A DNA stretch of 64,000 bases, taken from contig OX377204.1 in NCBI GenBank assembly GCA_947396885.1, forward strand, positions 1,984,001 through 2,048,000, in the 5' to 3' direction. Position numbers and translations under genes: made by a program. This DNA is from Heligmosomoides polygyrus polygyrus (lineage: Eukaryota > Nematoda > Chromadorea > Rhabditida > Heligmosomidae). Below are positions 62,088 through 64,000 of this stretch, in pieces. Position 1 is the first letter of the stretch. Each line of letters starts with the position of its first letter. The notes below the pieces were generated by a model. It was not told where the DNA came from. It was given only the letters and a program-made list of their open reading frames with translations, and searched no databases.

Positions 62088-63626
62088 CTTCGAGGAAAGA
62101 GATGGCACCACCTGAAAGGAAAAGGCCTTCAGCTGAACGTGCGTCAAAAGATTATAAAATAGAAATATGCTATACAGAAACAAACACCTTGAAGACCTTT
62201 TTCAGCTAATCCAACACGGCGAAAAAGAGTTACGAGTACAGGTAAAAGAATCATGTCTGTATAAGTTCGGACATCGCAAGAATGTTGTTGCTTTCAGAAG
62301 CAGCGCCAGCTAAAAAGATCGCTAAGCCAGGTGAAGTAACCGCTGTGCAATTACGTAGTGCAGATAAAAGTCATTTAATTGGCTTCATAATAATTGCTTT
62401 CCTAAAAATCAGCCAAATGCAACTGGCGTGCCACTATAGCGTCTCTCAACCAGGAATGAAGGCCTCCGCACACTTGCGGCGGGCGGCAAAATCCGTGAAG
62501 CGCGTAGCTCACGCACACTTGAGCCTTGCAGAGGCACAGTACTCTTTATAGTCGGAACCTGCTGCTGTTATTCGCTTTTCCGCCATCTTTCTGCGCTCTA
62601 CCGGTCAGTTAGAGAGAGACAAAACGCTGCGGCGGCAAAACGGCGGCAAATCAGCGGCGGCGGCAACACTGACGCCCAAAATCGTGCCGCAATAAATTGT
62701 GCCTGCGGCACGGCATAGACCGCCGCTATTCGCCGACAGCGGCAACCTATGCTTCCCTGCCGTATGGTTAAGGATAGGGCCGACGCTCTGTCAAGGCCTT
62801 AAAATGTATTTTAGACGAAGATTGGCGCATACTTTTTTTTTGGGGGGGGAGTAAAAAGTAATGAGTCAATTCAACAAATTTGTTTACTTTTTAAAACTCA
62901 ATTACAGCTCAACGATGCTGAACTGAGAAATGTGTTCCCAATAATATGAATATATATATTTTTTATTATAATATTTTATTATTACTTTATTTATTATTTA
63001 TTTTTTAATTTAATAACGAAATGGAGAGTCCTATCACTTTTGCTACCCGCCCCCCCCCCCCTAATAGAACAGACTAAGGAGGCGCCCGTTCCCACCCCTA
63101 TTGATTCAGGGTTTGGATGTCATCCAAGATATCCAAATTTTCCTCACTGGGTGTTTGGTGAATTAGTACCATCTTTGTCTGGAAAGGCGGAAACAGCACC
63201 TTGATTAATGATAGAGCACCATAGCTACCACAAGCTATAGTAGGCCTTCTATCCCTCCGGGCCTGTGAATTGGCAGCAGAGTTGCCTGGAAAAGATAAAG
63301 CACTGATTCGTCTATCCGCTGGCCATCGTAGACTACATCCTGCAAGCGGAATGAATGAGGCCGACCTTTATATCTATTCCTTGCGCTACGAGAACTAGTA
63401 ATCTGGCCAAGCAGTTATTCTGCCTTTCATCTATTAAACACGGGTTCTTTTTAAATCTCATGATCAATCAGTGGCTATTTGTCTATGATAGATTTAGAGA
63501 AATCTGTAACATCCGTCATAGATAATGAATTGAATAAATAAAGTTGAATTAGTTTCACGAATTATCATCTTTCAGTATCATACAGAACACGAATGAAGAA
63601 ACTAACAGAAATTCCACTTGATTCAG
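62088..63626 (+). CDS. 5' end of an unrecognised gene with a basic N-terminus (four exons)
   Basis: An acceptor CTATCATTCAG ends at 62087, 14 bases before ATG (62102), fitting spliced-leader addition. Coding exons: 62102-62138 (donor GTGCGT), 62206-62241 (acceptor CTTTTTCAG, donor GTAAAA), 62298-62330 (TGCTTTCAG, GTGAAG), 63576-63626 (ATCTTTCAG, GTAACA). All introns are phase 1 and all joins keep an open frame: MAPPERKRPSAEPNPTRRKR, VTSTEAAPAKKIAKP, VSYRTRMKKLTEIPLDS. The first 35 residues are rich in Pro, Lys, Arg and Ala (RRKR), like a nuclear targeting or DNA/RNA-contacting tail. The third intron (1245 bp) holds MITE and SINE DNA; the gene continues past 63626, with a LINE in the next intron. 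Product unknown. Confidence 0.55.
62331..62839. repeat. GC-rich imperfect palindrome
   Basis: 62465-62810 starts AAGGCCTCCGCACACTTGCG, has GGCGGCAAAACGGCGGCAAA repeats and ends with the complement TCAAGGCCTTAA. It looks like a MITE related to the 59897 element (shared CTATCCTTAACCATA). Confidence 0.45.
62840..63066. mobile_element. MITE with M7-type G-rich termini
   Basis: GGGGGGGGAGTAAAAAGTAA then TGAGT on the left; complement TTAGGGGGGGGGG and AGCAAAAGTGATAGGACT on the right. Similar ends to the mariner-like element at 11505-12383, but only 227 bp and AT-rich inside. Confidence 0.6.
63079..63360 (+). repeat. SINE-A, degenerate and partly duplicated
   Basis: GGAGGCGCCCGTTCCCACCC, two GTGAATT-GTACC / GTGAATTGGCAGC blocks (63157, 63267) and AAGATAAAGCACTGATTCGT. 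The 3' part is lost. Confidence 0.5.
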
Positions 63627-63699
63627 GTAACATCAATTTTACCGTTAGAGATAAGCCAATTTCGCTGACACTTCGTAAAATGTTTTCAATTACTTCCTA

Positions 63700-64000
63700 T
63701 CTTTTTCCTTTGCGTTTGTCCCGTTCAGTCGCGTGGTCCACTTTCCTGGAATGCTGGCGCCACTTTTCCCGATCAAATGCCTGATCAGGGTGCAACCTAG
63801 CCATCTCCAATCAAGCCACCGCTGCCTTGGCCGCCCTTGTGGTACCATTTCGGACACATCAAGGTTAAGACCATTCTTTCGGACAGTGTCATTATTTGCG
63901 CGGATGATGTGGCCGTACCACCGCAGACGAGCTTCGCGCCTCTTCTCAAATACTGGGGTAACACCGAACCTTTGCCGTATGGAGTCGTTGCGTACTCGAC
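63700..64000 (-). pseudogene. LINE ORF2 C-terminal domain, decayed, cut by the window edge
   Basis: Minus frame from the window end: STRNDSIRQRFGVTPVFEKR, REARLRWYGHIIRANNDTVR, KNGLNLDVSEMVPQGRPRQR, WLDW, then a shift and TTRLNGTNAK. Same family as 10146-10496. It continues beyond base 64000. Confidence 0.7.

Overview
This window looks like one piece of a clade V (strongylid, hookworm-like) nematode nuclear genome. The reasons are: spliced genes with very small exons and TTTCAG-type acceptors, two acceptors placed just before a start codon as in trans-spliced nematode mRNAs, a gene for a protein with major sperm protein (MSP) type domains, and a very dense load of mariner, RTE, Penelope-like and tRNA-derived elements. 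No prokaryotic, organellar or viral gene set is present. Species is not determinable from the sequence alone.

Genes are sparse and hidden between repeats. The best one runs on the + strand from 42.7 to 56.2 kb: eleven exons keep reading phase throughout and give the last 306 residues of a protein with two, probably three, MSP-fold repeats. Its introns hold mariner, RTE, Penelope and MITE insertions. Other supported pieces are a small secreted repeat peptide (11.17 kb), the 3' end of an unknown gene (16.3-17.1 kb) with a paralogous exon at 26.07 kb, a duplicated two-exon module (33.4 and 38.5 kb), a minus-strand terminal exon (58.3 kb), a minus-strand coding exon at 0.65-0.91 kb, and the 5' end of a new gene encoding a basic N-terminus (62.09-63.63 kb).

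Mobile DNA by region: 0-10 kb has an inverted SINE pair, a large foldback element interrupted by a mariner, a second copy of that mariner and LINE ends. 11.5-19 kb has a GGTCCC/minisatellite composite split by a hAT element with an 8-bp target duplication, a second foldback copy and decayed mariners. 19-28 kb is SINE-rich, has a third mariner lineage, a 500-bp palindromic element with an 8-bp duplication and a 281-bp tandem array carrying four tRNA-like cores. 31-41 kb has RTE and Penelope-like pieces and a GC-rich mariner nested in a MITE. 44-50 kb has two more mariner lineages. 55-64 kb has a second composite locus, Harbinger-like MITEs, a third foldback copy and a LINE end. All recognised transposase or RT genes are broken.

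The genes do not form an operon or pathway that can be read here. The notable biology is (1) an MSP-repeat gene that has absorbed more than 12 kb of repeats in its introns, (2) repeated hammerhead-like hairpins at Penelope-like termini, and (3) a tandem tRNA-derived array. All exon models are read by eye from splice signals and phase and have no transcript support.
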